In this document: positions 63,833-64,000 of the stretch, one piece after another
Position numbering within the stretch: the stretch's first letter is position 1
How the letters are laid out: every line of letters starts with the position of its first letter
DNA from: Helopsaltes ochotensis
Lineage: Eukaryota; Chordata; Aves; Passeriformes; Locustellidae
Direction of reading: 5' to 3'
DNA: 64,000 nt
Assembly: GCA_013400155.1 (NCBI GenBank)
Contig: VXBM01001942.1
Span: 35,706 to 99,705 of the forward strand
Program-made: the position numbers and the translations under genes
Notes under the pieces: generated by a model
Database searches by the model: none
What the model saw: the letters and a program-made list of their open reading frames with translations, nothing else
Told to the model about the DNA's origin: nothing

Positions 63833-63909
63833 AATTGTGCTTTGGCTATGTTTTCTATGGCTGAGTTTCAGAGGGACTCCTTATATGTATGGTTAAATAA
63901 TTTCACAGG

Positions 63910-64000
63910 TGTCTTGGTTTGGAAGACAGGTATCTGCTAGGGAGGGCAGGACCTCCCTTTGGAATGGAGAATTCGAGTCCCCTCCCTCCAAATTATTATA
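63910..64000 (-). mobile_element. Start of a second copy of the 10.3-kb LTR, cut by the window edge
   Basis: Starts TGTCTTGGTTTGGAAGACAGG and matches 10,278-10,368 at all but two of 91 positions. It begins 77 bp after the CR1 tail. Only the LTR 3' end (on the minus strand) is in the window, so whether it is solo or part of a provirus cannot be told. Confidence 0.85.

Overview
The window is AT-rich vertebrate DNA, most likely from a bird and probably a songbird. It carries many CR1 (chicken repeat 1) LINE fragments with the avian ATTCTGTG-type 3' tail. It also carries solo long terminal repeats (LTRs) of endogenous retroviruses whose layout I know from avian genomes. Introns are kilobases long and gene density is very low. 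The bird call is firm; songbird rests only on the look of the LTR families.

Only one gene is clear: the 3' part of METTL15, plus strand. Three coding exons (36,902-37,093; 39,184-39,362; 46,009-46,454) join in frame across GT-AG introns and end at TAA 46,452-46,454, with an AATAAA signal 87 bases later. Together they encode about 271 residues of a mitochondrial RsmH/MraW-type rRNA N4-cytidine methyltransferase. The N-terminal third, which holds the first SAM-binding motif, was not found and probably lies left of the window. Positions 1-36,901 are therefore best read as METTL15 intron.

Layout. 1-11,350: crowded with repeats (a long CR1, a second CR1, an old sense-strand LTR, a 1.8-kb antisense LTR with target-site duplications, and a mosaic of two antisense LTRs and a split CR1). 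11,350-27,900: mostly unique intron with decayed CR1 pieces and a perfect 28-bp inverted repeat whose arms lie 1.5 kb apart. 27,930-32,380: two antisense solo LTRs, both with intact 5-bp target-site duplications. 32,380-46,570: the METTL15 exons and 3' UTR. 46,570-64,000: intergenic DNA with a few CR1s, a compact sense-strand LTR at 54.2 kb, stretches that look like conserved non-coding DNA, a minus-strand open frame at 50.3-50.6 kb that resembles a terminal exon, a 0.95-kb CR1 with a perfect eight-unit tail, and the start of an LTR nearly identical to the one at 10.3 kb.

I found no prokaryotic-type system, CRISPR array or RNA gene. The points most worth a second look are the inverted repeat, the minus-strand exon-like frame, the nested LTR/CR1 mosaic, the LTRs with datable target-site duplications, and the antisense bias of LTRs in the presumed METTL15 intron.
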